The notes: a model not told the origin generated them from the letters alone. DNA of 64,000 nt from Acinetobacter sp. ANC 4648 (GCF_002135345.1 NZ_NEGI01000001.1:186001-250000), one strand, 5' to 3'; shown: positions 37,260-47,449, numbered from the stretch's first letter. Numbers and translations are program-made.

Positions 37260-37353
37260 CTTGACTTGCTTTTTCTAATGTCCTATTTAAATCACTATGA
37301 CAGTTAGCTATTGAAGAATCGAGAATTATTTTGTGACAAGTAGTACGATAAGT

Positions 37354-37383
37354 AGCAAAGCCATCATTGATGATGGCTTTGCT
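37354..37383. terminator. Perfect hairpin downstream of tesB
   Basis: A 13-bp perfect stem AGCAAAGCCATCA/TGATGGCTTTGCT with a TTGA loop, 21 bases beyond the tesB stop. No clear T run follows, so efficiency as a terminator is uncertain. Confidence 0.6.
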
Positions 37384-37404
37384 TAACTGCATAAATCAAG
37401 ATCA

Positions 37405-38280
37405 TTACTGTGTTTCAATTTCACGCAAACGCATCAAACCTTCTTGTGTAGTACTGCATACCAACTCACCATTTTGCCACATGCGTCCGTGATTCAACCC
37501 ACGTGAGCTGGCCGTTACCGTTGCATCCATGTCATACAACATCCACTCATCTGCACGCACTGGTTTATGGAAGTAAATCGCGTGATCGATACTAGCACAC
37601 TGCAAACTTGGTGATAAATAATTGACACCATGCGGACGAAGTGCCGTCATCATCAGCGTGTAATCTGAATAAAATGCAACAATGGCTTGATGTAAAGAAA
37701 TATCATCAGCCAGTGCTTTAGGTAATTTTTCATGCGTACGTAAATAATGTGCATAAGAGGGTGCTTCAGGCTGTGGCTGAAAAGGATTGGTCACATTAAT
37801 CGGACGAATTTCAATCTGACGCGGCCGCATAAATGCAGTCCGAATATTCTCTGGAACAAAACTGACTAGTTTTTCTTTTAGCTCTTGTTCAGCAACTAAA
37901 TCTTCTGCTGCAGGATATTCTGGCTCAGCAATTTGATAATTTAAGCCTTCCTCATGGTTTGCAAAAGATACCATCGCAGAAAAAATCGTTCGACCATGCT
38001 GAATTGCACGTACCTGACGACTCAAAAAACTTTTACCATCGCGTAATTTTTCTACTTCATAAATAATCGGAGCATTGATATCTCCACCGTACAAAAAATA
38101 CGCATGCAATGAATTCACTGGGCGGTCTGCAGTATAGGATGCTGCTCGTAATGCTTGACCCAACACTTGCCCACCAAAAACGCGCTTGCCGACCAAATTC
38201 CGGCTTTGCCCACGAAAGATGTGCTCTTCTAACTTTTCTAGCGTTAAAAGCTCTACCAGTTCTTTAGTTAAGTCATTCAT
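37405..38280 (-). CDS. tesB: Acyl-CoA thioesterase II
   Basis: 291 residues, double hotdog-fold enzyme hydrolysing medium- and long-chain acyl-CoA. GKRVFGGQVLGQALRAA near residue 31 is the family N-terminal signature. The expected catalytic set is visible as the Asp in HQAIVAFYSDYTLM, the SIDHAIYFHKP segment, and the Gln in STTQEGLMR near the C-terminus. Length matches E. coli TesB (286). Confidence 0.93.
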   Translation of the reverse strand: MNDLTKELVELLTLEKLEEHIFRGQSRNLVGKRVFGGQVLGQALRAASYTADRPVNSLHAYFLYGGDINAPIIYEVEKLRDGKSFLSRQVRAIQHGRTIFSAMVSFANHEEGLNYQIAEPEYPAAEDLVAEQELKEKLVSFVPENIRTAFMRPRQIEIRPINVTNPFQPQPEAPSYAHYLRTHEKLPKALADDISLHQAIVAFYSDYTLMMTALRPHGVNYLSPSLQCASIDHAIYFHKPVRADEWMLYDMDATVTASSRGLNHGRMWQNGELVCSTTQEGLMRLREIETQ

Positions 38281-38600
38281 ATACGATCTATGCTCTTATA
38301 TCTATTCATAAGTAATATTCTAAATCCATATTTAGATACAGATGTATACTTATTGAGGATTTTTGATTTAGTCCAACATTCTGCCACAAAATCTAAGCTA
38401 ATAACTAAAGCTTGATTGACTGCATTGTCACTTCTCTTATTTGATATAATCAGTAAAAATACGGTTTTTAACGATAAAATCTGCCAATATCGATGCAATT
38501 TGTCAGAAAATGACATATTGTTTCGTGCTTATATGATGGGTTATAGAGAATAGTGCCCTATTCGCTGAGATGCGGAATTTGTCATTTGCTAGGAGTGTGT
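38281..38600. other. Intergenic region tesB-plsB with plsB promoter
   Basis: 320 bases between divergent genes. An extended -10 promoter TGATATAAT (38442-38450) points towards plsB, without a good -35 box at normal spacing. I see no further gene or repeat. Confidence 0.5.
38442..38450 (+). promoter_or_regulatory. Extended -10 promoter of plsB
   Basis: TGATATAAT has a perfect TATAAT preceded by the TGn extension, about 150 bases before the plsB start. The nearest TTGACT (38416-38421) is 23 bases away, too far for a standard -35. Confidence 0.5.
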
Positions 38601-41171
38601 ATGTCCAAGAGTGGCTTTGGTCAAATGTATCGTCGGTTTTCCAGTAAGCTGCTTGACCTTGTGGTAACACCACATGTGCTTGGAGAAATACCTACTGAAA
38701 CCCTACTTTCAGAAAATCAAAATGTAGATGAAGCAAAAAAGAAAGTTATCTGCTACGTTTTACAAAACTATTCACGTAGTAATGCGTTGGTGGTTGATGC
38801 TGAAACACGTCGCTTAAAACTACCAGCCGCCTTAGATCCAATCTTTCTTGGCGAGCAAAAGGAAAAAGCGGCCGTACTCTTTTTACAACATCAAGATGAA
38901 ACTCATTTACTTAGCCAAACTCCAAACACACTTCCACCACGTCTATTGCGTCTGATTGAATTTTTAGAGCTCCATCCTGAATACGATATTGAATTAGTTC
39001 CAGTCACGGTACTTTGGGGGCGCTCTCCAGATAAAGAAGATTCTTGGTTTAAGCTTCTATTTACCGATACTTGGGCAACCCCAAGTAAAGTTAAACAACT
39101 CATGAATATTGGCCTACATGGCCGTGAATCCTATTTAGAGTTTCATGAAGCACAATCACTGCAAGCGCTAGTCAATTACGCCAAACAACGCCATCCTAAT
39201 CTTTCACCCGCGACCTATATTATTAGTGAACTGAATGAATATTTAGATCGTCAACGTGAAATTGTATTAGGTCCAGACTTATCTGATCGCCGTAATGTGA
39301 TGCATTCTTTGATTAAGTCAGAGGAAGTACAGGATGCAATTCGCAAAGAAAGTATTCGTTCGAAAGTCAGTATGCTTGAAGCGGAGCGCCGAGCAATTGG
39401 TTTCGTCAATGAAATTGCTTCTGATTATTCTGCCTCAGCCGTACGTTTTGCAGATAAAGCGCTGACGCGTCTATGGACACAACTTTATGATGGTGTAGAA
39501 GTCCATAACTTCAGTACCGTACGTGAACTGGCGAAAGACTATGAAATTATCTATACGCCCTGCCATCGTAGCCATATCGATTATTTATTATTGTCCTATG
39601 TCATTTATAAACGTGGCTTAATGGTACCGTACATTGCAGCAGGCGATAATCTGAATATGCCCTTTGTCGGGCAATTATTACGTGGCGGTGGTGCATTCTT
39701 TATTCGTCGTTCATTCCGCGGCAATGCACTGTATACCTCTGTATTTAAAGAATACTTATATAGCATTTTATCCCGTAACACTCCCCTAGAATACTTTATT
39801 GAAGGTGGGCGCTCACGCACTGGTCGCTTATTACCACCCAAAACAGGCATGTTGGCGATGACTGTACATAGTCATTTACGTGGCCGTGCCAAACCGATTG
39901 TATTCATCCCAACCTATATTGGTTATGAACGTCTAATGGAAGGTGCAACCTACGTTGGTGAAATGAATGGTAAGCCTAAAGAAGCTGAGTCTATTTTTGG
40001 GATTTTACAAACCTTAAGAAAAATTGAGCGAATTTTTGGTAAAGTACATGTCAATTTTGGTGAGCCAGTATTCTTAGATGATGTACTAAAAGAGCATAAT
40101 GCAGACCAAATAAAAATTGAACGCAATGAAGATCCAATTCCTCCTGAAGTGTCTAATACGGTCAACAGTGCAGCCAATACAATTTTAGAAAATATTAACC
40201 GCGCAGTAGTGATTAACCCTGTTTCTCTACTTTCGTTAATTTTACTGGCTACACCTAAACACACGTTAGATGAAGAAATTTGCATTAAGCAGCTAGATAC
40301 CTATCGTAAACTTGCTTCGGCACTTCCTTACGATGAGCGCAGCCAAATTACACCGCTTTCAGGTAAAGAGATCATTGCTTATGGCATGAAATTAAAACTG
40401 ATTAAACGTGTCCAGCATGTACTCGGCGATATTATTGCAATTGAAGATAATCAAGCCATCTTACTGACTTACTTCCGCAACAACATCTTGCACACCTTTG
40501 TTTTACCTTCGCTCATCGCATCACTGGTAGAACATAATGGTAAAATTAGTCATGCTGATTTAATCAACGTCATTCAAACCCTTTATCCATTCTTAAAAGC
40601 AGAATTATTCTTAAAATGGAAACAGGATGAACTGAAAGCACAAATCTGCAAATATGTTGATGCTTTGGTTCAAGCCAAACTCATTTCAATCGATGAAGAC
40701 AGTTTCTTACACAGCCCTGCACCGAACAGTGAAGAACATAATCAACTTATCGTTCTTGCAGCGCCAGTGATGCAAAGCCTTGAACGTTATTATATGACTC
40801 TAGCACTGATTACTCAGCGTGGCTCTGGTAACATTTCAACGCATCAAGTTGAAATCCTCAGTCACCTCTTAGGTCAGCGCTTGTCAGTATTATATGAGTT
40901 CAATTCACCTGAATTCTTCGATAAATCCTTATTCCAGAGTTTTATTAAAGTACTGACTCAACAAGGCTATATCGATAAGAATGAGGAAGGCGCAATTGTC
41001 TTTGATGAAAACTTCCGTAATGTTGCCCAATATGCCAATTTAGTTCTGGATGATGTGACTTTACAAATGTTGCAACATATCACTTCATTTACCGATGAAG
41101 AGTTAAAAGAAGCACTCGATGCAGTTGCTGCACAGCAAGCCAAAAAACGCCTAAAACGTAAGAAAAAATAA
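38601..41171 (+). CDS. plsB: Glycerol-3-phosphate acyltransferase
   Basis: 856 residues, membrane-associated enzyme that makes lysophosphatidic acid from glycerol 3-phosphate and acyl-ACP or acyl-CoA, the first step of phospholipid synthesis. The HxxxxD motif is HRSHID in TPCHRSHIDYLLLSY; the glycerol-phosphate binding block FIEGGRSRTGRLLPPKTGML follows about 75 residues later. The ATG at 38601 has an AGGAG motif 5-6 bases upstream and gives MSKSGFGQMY; the frame is open to 38553 but without support. Length is close to the E. coli enzyme (807). Confidence 0.95.
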   Translation: MSKSGFGQMYRRFSSKLLDLVVTPHVLGEIPTETLLSENQNVDEAKKKVICYVLQNYSRSNALVVDAETRRLKLPAALDPIFLGEQKEKAAVLFLQHQDETHLLSQTPNTLPPRLLRLIEFLELHPEYDIELVPVTVLWGRSPDKEDSWFKLLFTDTWATPSKVKQLMNIGLHGRESYLEFHEAQSLQALVNYAKQRHPNLSPATYIISELNEYLDRQREIVLGPDLSDRRNVMHSLIKSEEVQDAIRKESIRSKVSMLEAERRAIGFVNEIASDYSASAVRFADKALTRLWTQLYDGVEVHNFSTVRELAKDYEIIYTPCHRSHIDYLLLSYVIYKRGLMVPYIAAGDNLNMPFVGQLLRGGGAFFIRRSFRGNALYTSVFKEYLYSILSRNTPLEYFIEGGRSRTGRLLPPKTGMLAMTVHSHLRGRAKPIVFIPTYIGYERLMEGATYVGEMNGKPKEAESIFGILQTLRKIERIFGKVHVNFGEPVFLDDVLKEHNADQIKIERNEDPIPPEVSNTVNSAANTILENINRAVVINPVSLLSLILLATPKHTLDEEICIKQLDTYRKLASALPYDERSQITPLSGKEIIAYGMKLKLIKRVQHVLGDIIAIEDNQAILLTYFRNNILHTFVLPSLIASLVEHNGKISHADLINVIQTLYPFLKAELFLKWKQDELKAQICKYVDALVQAKLISIDEDSFLHSPAPNSEEHNQLIVLAAPVMQSLERYYMTLALITQRGSGNISTHQVEILSHLLGQRLSVLYEFNSPEFFDKSLFQSFIKVLTQQGYIDKNEEGAIVFDENFRNVAQYANLVLDDVTLQMLQHITSFTDEELKEALDAVAAQQAKKRLKRKKK

Positions 41172-41177
41172 AGTTGA

Positions 41178-41210
41178 GAACTCCCTTTCCTCGAGCAGAA
41201 AAGGGAGTTC
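41178..41210 (+). terminator. Hairpin terminator of plsB
   Basis: An 11-bp stem GAACTCCCTTT/AAAGGGAGTTC around an 11-base loop, six bases after the plsB stop. The tail is only weakly T-rich. Confidence 0.65.
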
Positions 41211-41241
41211 AAATTAATGCATTACCCAAGTCATCATACTC

Positions 41242-42042
41242 TCAATTCAATAACGCCGCATAATCTTCAAAACAATCTGGATGCTCTAACTTAAACCCAC
41301 TCCCTAGCACCCTATCAGCAAAAATCCGCTTCCCCGATTCACAGTCACTTTGCAAAATCAGCTCAGGTAAATTTAAGTGTCGCTGAAACCATTGGATGAT
41401 TGTATGCAAAGGTAACGGCTGATTATTGCTACAAATATAAGTGTGTTCAGGATGTTCCACGTGAATCAAATATGCTAAAAATCGCGCTAGATCCTCAATG
41501 TGAATTCGATTTGACCAATGGATATTCGGATAGGTTTTGGTGGTTTCGGCAAGCTTAATCATTCGAGCAATAGACGTACCATAAATTCCAGTAGGTCTCA
41601 CGATGATACTTTGTGAAGGATAAGCCAATTGCCAAAGCCGCTCCATATCCAACAATAACTGTGCTTGTGCATCACTTGGATGCAGGTCAGATTCATCATC
41701 AATCCGCTCACCTAACTGTTCTCCGTACACCCGTGTGGAAGAAACAATAATGATTTTTTGAATAGGATGACCGTGTAAGGCTTGAACAATAGGTGCAACT
41801 GTATCCACATAAGTCTGCTGATAAGCTTCTAGCGTACTGTGTTGTGGCGATAGCAATACATACACCACATCAATTGGCTGAGTTCCGCTTAAATCTAATT
41901 GCTGGACATCCTGAATTAGATGTTGTGCAAAATCATCATCTTTCGGACTACGACTGACTGTGGTAATTTGGTGGCCTTGCTGAAATAATTGTTTTGCAAT
42001 ACGTCTAGATGTCTTACCATAACCTATAAATAAAATATGCAT
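41242..42042 (-). CDS. NAD(P)-binding epimerase/dehydratase-like protein (YeeZ-like SDR)
   Basis: 266 residues from the ATG at 42042, which has an AGGTG motif five bases upstream and gives the short N-terminal strand MHILFIGYGKTSRR with a Rossmann glycine pattern. The frame is open further upstream but lies inside recG. The middle contains SSTRVYGEQLGERIDDES, the extended-SDR active-site region with Ser and Tyr, though the usual YxxxK is not obvious. Related proteins such as YeeZ have no established reaction. It is divergent from recG, and the two starts are only 35 bases apart. Confidence 0.8.
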   Translation of the reverse strand: MHILFIGYGKTSRRIAKQLFQQGHQITTVSRSPKDDDFAQHLIQDVQQLDLSGTQPIDVVYVLLSPQHSTLEAYQQTYVDTVAPIVQALHGHPIQKIIIVSSTRVYGEQLGERIDDESDLHPSDAQAQLLLDMERLWQLAYPSQSIIVRPTGIYGTSIARMIKLAETTKTYPNIHWSNRIHIEDLARFLAYLIHVEHPEHTYICSNNQPLPLHTIIQWFQRHLNLPELILQSDCESGKRIFADRVLGSGFKLEHPDCFEDYAALLN

Positions 42043-42076
42043 TGTTACACCTGATGAATCAACCAGTTGAGGGGAT

Positions 42077-44122
42077 ATGACATCCGTCCAGCAATTGCAC
42101 GGGCTTGGAAATGCCGCGGCAACATTACTTGAAAAGTTAAATATTTTCACGACAGACGATTTACTGTTCCATTTACCACGGGACTATGAAGATCGTAGCA
42201 CGCTTATCCCTATGCACCAATTGGTCGTAGGGCGGAGCTATTTGCTTGAAGGAATTGTTAAAGGCATCGATTTTCCAGCTGGAAAACGTAAGTCTATGGC
42301 TGTGCTCTTACAAGATGATTTTGGCAAAGTCACTTTACGTTTCTATCATGTGTATAAGGCGCTGACCGATCGCGCTAAACTTGATAATCGTTTGCGTATT
42401 TTTGGAGAGGTTCGTGTTGGTGCACGTGGTCTCGAACTCTATCACCCTGAAATTCAGCTCATTACCGATCATACCGCATTACCCAAAACCCAACTCACCG
42501 CTATTTATCCTAGTACCGATGGCTTAACTCAACCTAAATTACGTGACTATGTAAAACAAGCACTCAAAACACATAGTGATGATTTACCCGAATTATTGCC
42601 TAAAAAATTCACCAATGGCTATGCGCTAAAGCAAGCTTTGGAATATATTCATGAGCCGCCTGTCGATGCCAATATGTTGCAACTAGCACAAGGTTCACAT
42701 CCTGCCCAACAGCGTTTAATTTTTGAAGAATTGGTCGCTCATCAAATTAGTTTACTGACGCGTCGTGCCTTTATTCAAAAAATTGCAGCCCCCGCATTTG
42801 CACCCAGTCGCACCTTTGCTAAACATCTATTAGCCAACCTGCCGTTTAGTATGACCAATGCACAAAAAAGAGTATCCAAGGAAATTACACAAGATTTAAA
42901 ACAAAATAAACCGATGCTACGCTTGATCCAAGGTGATGTGGGTGCAGGTAAAACCTTGGTTGCAGCTATTGCTGCCTGTCATGCTTTAGAAGAAGGTTGG
43001 CAAGTTGCGATGATGGCACCCACTGAAATTTTAGCAGAACAGCATTATCTCAATTTTAAAAAATGGTTGGAACCTTTGGGGCTCAACGTTTCATGGCTCT
43101 CTGGCAAACAAAAAGGTAAATCCCGTGCCGCTGCGGAACAAAGTATTAAAGATGGGACAGCCAATCTAATTGTCGGCACACATGCACTATTTCAAGACAA
43201 AATTGAGTTTTCCAAACTGGGCTTAGTCATTATTGATGAGCAACATCGTTTTGGGGTCGATCAACGGTTAGCTTTACGTAATAAAGGTGTAAATCACACC
43301 ACACCACATCAATTGGTCATGACGGCAACACCAATTCCACGAACTCTAGCCATGTCGGCTTATGGTGATTTAGATACCTCTGTGATTGATGAGTTACCAC
43401 CAGGACGCACCCCCATTCAAACCGTTACCATTCCATTAGACCGCCGTGAAGAGGTGCTTAACCGTGTAACCAGCAATTGTGCTGAAGGTAAACAAGCCTA
43501 CTGGGTCTGTACCTTGGTGGAACAATCGGAAACTTTAGATGCACAAGCTGCTGAAGCAACCTATCAAGAAATTAAAGAACGTTTTCCTCAACTCAATGTG
43601 GGCTTAGTACATGGCAAAATGAAAGCTGATGAGAAACAAGCCGTCATGCAGCAATTTAAAGACAATGAATTGCAATTATTAATCGCCACGACGGTCATTG
43701 AGGTTGGTGTTGATGTACCCAATGCCTCGATCATGGTGATTGAAAATGCGGAACGCCTAGGGCTTTCTCAACTGCACCAATTGCGTGGCCGTGTTGGTCG
43801 TGGTGCCAAAGCTAGTTTCTGTGCACTACTTTATAAAAATCCACTGTCACAAAATGGACAGGAACGCTTACGTATTTTACGTGAAAGCAATGATGGCTTT
43901 GTCATTGCAGAGAAAGATTTAGAAATCCGTGGTCCAGGGGAATTATTGGGAACCAAGCAAACGGGTGATATGGGTTTTCGTGTAGCCAAATTAGAACGAG
44001 ATGATCATCTTTTAGCGCAAGCGCATTATGTTGCTGGTCAAATTCTAAAAGATACGCCTAAAAATGCTGAAGCCTTACTCAAACGCTGGCTACCTGAAGC
44101 ACCTCGTTATGCCTATATTTAA
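42077..44122 (+). CDS. recG: ATP-dependent DNA helicase RecG
   Basis: 681 residues. RecG reverses stalled replication forks and migrates branched DNA. The N-terminal wedge/OB domain covers about 1-240. The helicase motor shows Walker A GDVGAGKT near 288, Walker B DEQHRFGVDQR, motif III MTATPIPRTLAMS, and the QLRGRVGRGAKASFC motif VI followed by the translocation region. Length is close to the E. coli protein (693). The ATG at 42077 follows GAGGGG. Confidence 0.96.
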   Translation: MTSVQQLHGLGNAAATLLEKLNIFTTDDLLFHLPRDYEDRSTLIPMHQLVVGRSYLLEGIVKGIDFPAGKRKSMAVLLQDDFGKVTLRFYHVYKALTDRAKLDNRLRIFGEVRVGARGLELYHPEIQLITDHTALPKTQLTAIYPSTDGLTQPKLRDYVKQALKTHSDDLPELLPKKFTNGYALKQALEYIHEPPVDANMLQLAQGSHPAQQRLIFEELVAHQISLLTRRAFIQKIAAPAFAPSRTFAKHLLANLPFSMTNAQKRVSKEITQDLKQNKPMLRLIQGDVGAGKTLVAAIAACHALEEGWQVAMMAPTEILAEQHYLNFKKWLEPLGLNVSWLSGKQKGKSRAAAEQSIKDGTANLIVGTHALFQDKIEFSKLGLVIIDEQHRFGVDQRLALRNKGVNHTTPHQLVMTATPIPRTLAMSAYGDLDTSVIDELPPGRTPIQTVTIPLDRREEVLNRVTSNCAEGKQAYWVCTLVEQSETLDAQAAEATYQEIKERFPQLNVGLVHGKMKADEKQAVMQQFKDNELQLLIATTVIEVGVDVPNASIMVIENAERLGLSQLHQLRGRVGRGAKASFCALLYKNPLSQNGQERLRILRESNDGFVIAEKDLEIRGPGELLGTKQTGDMGFRVAKLERDDHLLAQAHYVAGQILKDTPKNAEALLKRWLPEAPRYAYI

Positions 44123-44229
44123 TTGATTTAGAAACTATTGAATATTGGGCTATACAGCACAATAAATCTTGCACTGAAATTATGGTTGTGCAAAATATAG
44201 TCCCACTATAACAATAAAAAATAAACTTT

Positions 44230-44859
44230 ATGCTTAATTTAATCCATCAAACCATTCAGCGTGGTATTCAAACACTTTTCCCCTGCCAACTCTGTGGATT
44301 AGGGCGTCAACAACAGCATTCCCTATGTGAACAGTGCTGGGATCATTTACCGTGGTTTAAACAATCATTACAACGGCATGAACGCCAAATTTTAGTCGCA
44401 CATCACTATACGTTCCCAATGGATCGTATCATTCAAAAATACAAATATGAACAACAACTTCACTATCAAACGCTATTAGCACACAGCTTACTCAACCTAA
44501 AATTGCCTAAAGTCCAAGCTATTGTTGCTATGCCCATTTCCACAGAACGACTTCGGGAGCGTGGTTACAATCAAACACTAATCATCGCCAAACTCTTGGC
44601 GAAACAACTTCATATTCCAGTTTGGCAACCCGTGATTCGAGCTGCGCAACACGCTCAAAAAGGATTAACTCGAATCGAACGCTTGGAAAATATTGAAAAT
44701 CAATTTCAGCCCATCATCACAAAACAGCGCAAATATAGAAAAGTACTGATTATTGATGATGTCATCACAACAGGAAGTTCAATTCATGCCTTAGCTCAAG
44801 CATTGGAATCCTTAGGCTGCCAGCAGGTTTACGCCGCCTGTATTGCCGCTGCTGAATAA
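44230..44859 (+). CDS. comF: ComF-family phosphoribosyltransferase-like protein
   Basis: 209 residues. An N-terminal Cys cluster (CQLCG, CEQC) looks like a zinc finger, and the C-terminal PRTase domain has the PRPP loop VLIIDDVITTGSSIHAL near residues 175-190. ComF proteins are needed for natural transformation, probably at DNA uptake into the cytosol; Acinetobacter is well known to be competent. Its stop lies one base from the stop of the convergent NUDIX gene. Confidence 0.88.
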   Translation: MLNLIHQTIQRGIQTLFPCQLCGLGRQQQHSLCEQCWDHLPWFKQSLQRHERQILVAHHYTFPMDRIIQKYKYEQQLHYQTLLAHSLLNLKLPKVQAIVAMPISTERLRERGYNQTLIIAKLLAKQLHIPVWQPVIRAAQHAQKGLTRIERLENIENQFQPIITKQRKYRKVLIIDDVITTGSSIHALAQALESLGCQQVYAACIAAAE

Positions 44860-44860
44860 T

Positions 44861-45256
44861 TCAATGCAGCAAGTTTTGCTTACACCAAGGAATCACTATT
44901 TCCTTGGTCAAGGGAGCTAATAATGTCTGTTGATCATCCAAATCAATCCACTTCATTTCAGCAATTTCAGCATCAATTTTCGGGAGTTGTACCAACTCAA
45001 CCTGATAAACATAACTGACCAATTGATGATTCGGCTCATTGGCAGCCATTGTTTCAAAACGGCCAATAAATTGTTGAATGGTTGCCCGCGCCCCAATCTC
45101 TTCATCAATTTCACGCAGCATCGTCTGCTCAGGTAACTCATCTGGCTCTAACTTCCCGCCTACTTGCATAAAGTATTGGGTATTTTGCTTTCTCACCAAC
45201 AGCAATTGATTTTGTTGATTCAAAATCACTGCTGCTGCAACGGTAATAATCTTCAT
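44861..45256 (-). CDS. NUDIX hydrolase
   Basis: 131 residues. The NUDIX box is complete: GGKLEPDELPEQTMLREIDE followed by EIGA, with the catalytic Glu residues in REIDEE. Substrates of this family are nucleoside diphosphates linked to another moiety; the specific one is not deducible. The C-terminus has few features. Confidence 0.88.
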   Translation of the reverse strand: MKIITVAAAVILNQQNQLLLVRKQNTQYFMQVGGKLEPDELPEQTMLREIDEEIGARATIQQFIGRFETMAANEPNHQLVSYVYQVELVQLPKIDAEIAEMKWIDLDDQQTLLAPLTKEIVIPWCKQNLLH

Positions 45257-45294
45257 TTATTTACTGTCTTACTCAAAATCACTGGAAGCCAAAT

Positions 45295-45894
45295 TTATTT
45301 ATCTAACTTCACCAAGTCTTCACGATCTTTAACACCCCATTTCGGTTCAGGTGCTTGATAAATTTCAAATCGTGATAAAATCTCATCAATAGAGTCATAG
45401 TTCATCAAAACATCGGTAAATCGCGCTTTAGAGAAACCTTTCTCGGTGGTTAATTGGATGAATTTAATCAAATCATCATAAAAACCTTCAACATTTAAAA
45501 AAGCACATGGTTTTAAATGAATCCCTAACTGCGCCCACGTCCATTGTTCAAAAATTTCTTCGATGGTGCCAGCACCACCTGGTAAGGCAATAAAACCATC
45601 AGATAGTTCAGACATAATGGTTTTACGTTCATGCATATTTTTAACAATATGTAGCTCAGTCAAATCTGGATGTGCCAATTCACGATCCACCAAACCTTGC
45701 GGAATAACACCAATAACTTGACCACCCGCCTCTAACGCACTATCCGCAACGATCCCCATGAGACCAGAACGGCCACCACCATAGACCAGCGTCTTACCCT
45801 GCTTGGCTAAAGTTTCACCCGTTAAACGGGCTGTTTCCGCAAAAATTGTATCCGTTCCTAAAGCTGAGCCACAAAAAATAGCAATAGATTTCAT
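45295..45894 (-). CDS. LOG-family protein (TIGR00730, cytokinin riboside phosphohydrolase-like)
   Basis: 199 residues from the ATG at 45894, giving MKSIAIFCGSALG as in the family and having AAGGT nine bases upstream; the frame reaches 45993. The defining PGGAGTIEEIFEQWTWAQLG motif is at about residue 99, with GGGRSGLMG earlier. These Rossmann-fold proteins, formerly called lysine decarboxylase-like, cleave nucleotide 5'-monophosphates such as AMP or cytokinin ribotides. The exact role here is unknown. Confidence 0.88.
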   Translation of the reverse strand: MKSIAIFCGSALGTDTIFAETARLTGETLAKQGKTLVYGGGRSGLMGIVADSALEAGGQVIGVIPQGLVDRELAHPDLTELHIVKNMHERKTIMSELSDGFIALPGGAGTIEEIFEQWTWAQLGIHLKPCAFLNVEGFYDDLIKFIQLTTEKGFSKARFTDVLMNYDSIDEILSRFEIYQAPEPKWGVKDREDLVKLDK

Positions 45895-46052
45895 ATACAT
45901 TCGACCTTGTTGTGATTCTGTCATGCTGTAAAAGTAGACTATCCGAGAGAAATTAAAAAAAATAAGCGATACAAGCAGTGTTTTTCCTTGCATCCTTGTC
46001 TAAAATACACCCATCACTTGCACACAGTACTGCGTAAAGGAGAAAAGACACA

Positions 46053-47066
46053 ATGCTTGAAGCCTTTTACGCCACAGAGCGCGGTAGCTTAGAAGATGCT
46101 ACTATTAATGGAGGATTCGATCTACACCCAGAGTTGGTATGGGTCGATTTAATTGCTCCATCACAAGAAGAGCAAGAATGGGTACTGAATGCCTACGAGC
46201 AAAATCTCCCGACACTTAAATCACTAGAAGACATCTCCTCATCGGCACGATTTTATCGTGATGATGATGGTATTTTACATATCAGCACCTATTTTTTAAC
46301 CAAAAATAAAAATTATCAAGTTGAAGATGACCCTGAAGACTCTTCTAATATGCTGGCTACCGTACAAACGGTAGCCTTCATTTTACATAAAAATCGCTTA
46401 TTCACTTTACGTGGCGAAAAGCTAGTTGCCTTTCGTGCCTTTCGTGCACGTGCACGTCGTAATGATTATGAAATTGATTACAAAGATCCCACTTGGATTT
46501 TATTAGGCCTGCTTGAAGCAAAGTTAGATGAGCTTGCGGATATCTTAGAAGATATCCACAAAGACCTAGAAACCTATTCAACAGAAGTACTCAACGTGCG
46601 TCATCGTGAACAGATTCTTGATCTTGATGACATGATTACTCGCCTTGCACAAAAAGAAGATATGCTCGGGAAAGCACAGCTGTGTTTAATTGATTTACGC
46701 CGTGTATTAACCTTCTTATCACGGCCACGGGCTTTAGGGAGTCACATTTATGATGCTGATATTCGAGAGCTCAGTGAAGACGTCCGTTCCCTAGTTGAAC
46801 ATGATGCCTTTTTATTCCAAAAGGTTCGATTCTTACTTGATACAACCTCTGGATTCATTAACACTGAACAGAATGATACGATTCGTCGCTTCTCGATTTT
46901 ACCCAGTATGCTTGCACCACCGATGCTGATCGCCAGTATCTATGGCATGAATACTGAAATCTTACCGTTTGCACATGGTCCCACCAGTTTTATCGTGGTG
47001 ATTGCTATCCTGATCGCATTCTTTGTCGGACCACTGATTTACTTTAGATGGAAGAAATGGATTTAA
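46053..47066 (+). CDS. corA: Magnesium/divalent cation transporter CorA
   Basis: 337 residues. CorA is a pentameric inner-membrane channel for Mg2+ and also Co2+ and Ni2+. A large cytoplasmic N-terminal domain is followed by two C-terminal helices separated by the family selectivity motif YGMN in SIYGMNTEILPFAHG near residue 308. The last residues RWKKW are basic, as in other CorA proteins. No Mg2+ riboswitch is visible in the 58 bases before it. Confidence 0.92.
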   Translation: MLEAFYATERGSLEDATINGGFDLHPELVWVDLIAPSQEEQEWVLNAYEQNLPTLKSLEDISSSARFYRDDDGILHISTYFLTKNKNYQVEDDPEDSSNMLATVQTVAFILHKNRLFTLRGEKLVAFRAFRARARRNDYEIDYKDPTWILLGLLEAKLDELADILEDIHKDLETYSTEVLNVRHREQILDLDDMITRLAQKEDMLGKAQLCLIDLRRVLTFLSRPRALGSHIYDADIRELSEDVRSLVEHDAFLFQKVRFLLDTTSGFINTEQNDTIRRFSILPSMLAPPMLIASIYGMNTEILPFAHGPTSFIVVIAILIAFFVGPLIYFRWKKWI

Positions 47067-47090
47067 GGGCTTTGATATTTTAAGCCATAC

Positions 47091-47122
47091 AAAAAAAGCA
47101 CCTATTACTAGGTGCTTTTTTT
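47091..47122. terminator. Bidirectional terminator between corA and mlaB
   Basis: A stem AAAAAAAGCACC/GGTGCTTTTTTT with TATTACTA in the loop, serving both convergent transcripts. Confidence 0.9.
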
Positions 47123-47132
47123 GCTTCCAACA

Positions 47133-47420
47133 TTAAATCAGTTGTAAATCATGTTCTAGGTGACAAGATTGAATGATTTTCATCATTTTCTCAGGTACAG
47201 CTTTAAATTGTAAACCTTGCGCATCAGGCGTCTGACGTAACCATTGCACTAGCACTGCTAATGCAAGGGTACTACCTTGCTCTAATTTAGATAAATTAAT
47301 CGTTAATGGAAAAATTTGTTCATTCTTAATAATTTTTAAACCATTTAAATAATAGTTTTCAGCATTATCAAAAGCTATTTTTCCAATAACATATAATTCC
47401 TGATCTTTGAATTCAATCAC
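47133..47420 (-). CDS. mlaB: MlaB, STAS-domain subunit of the Mla phospholipid transporter
   Basis: 95 residues with a STAS fold (conserved pattern LNLSKLEQGSTLALAVLVQWL). In E. coli MlaB binds the MlaF ATPase in the cytoplasm and stabilises the complex. It is the last gene of the mla operon, 29 bases behind mlaC. Confidence 0.85.
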   Translation of the reverse strand: MIEFKDQELYVIGKIAFDNAENYYLNGLKIIKNEQIFPLTINLSKLEQGSTLALAVLVQWLRQTPDAQGLQFKAVPEKMMKIIQSCHLEHDLQLI

Positions 47421-47449
47421 TCACATAGTCCTGTCCAAATGATCCAAAC

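Noticed and set aside
46000-46052. Mg2+ riboswitch before corA
   Set aside because: The gap is under 60 bases and has no visible aptamer-like structure.
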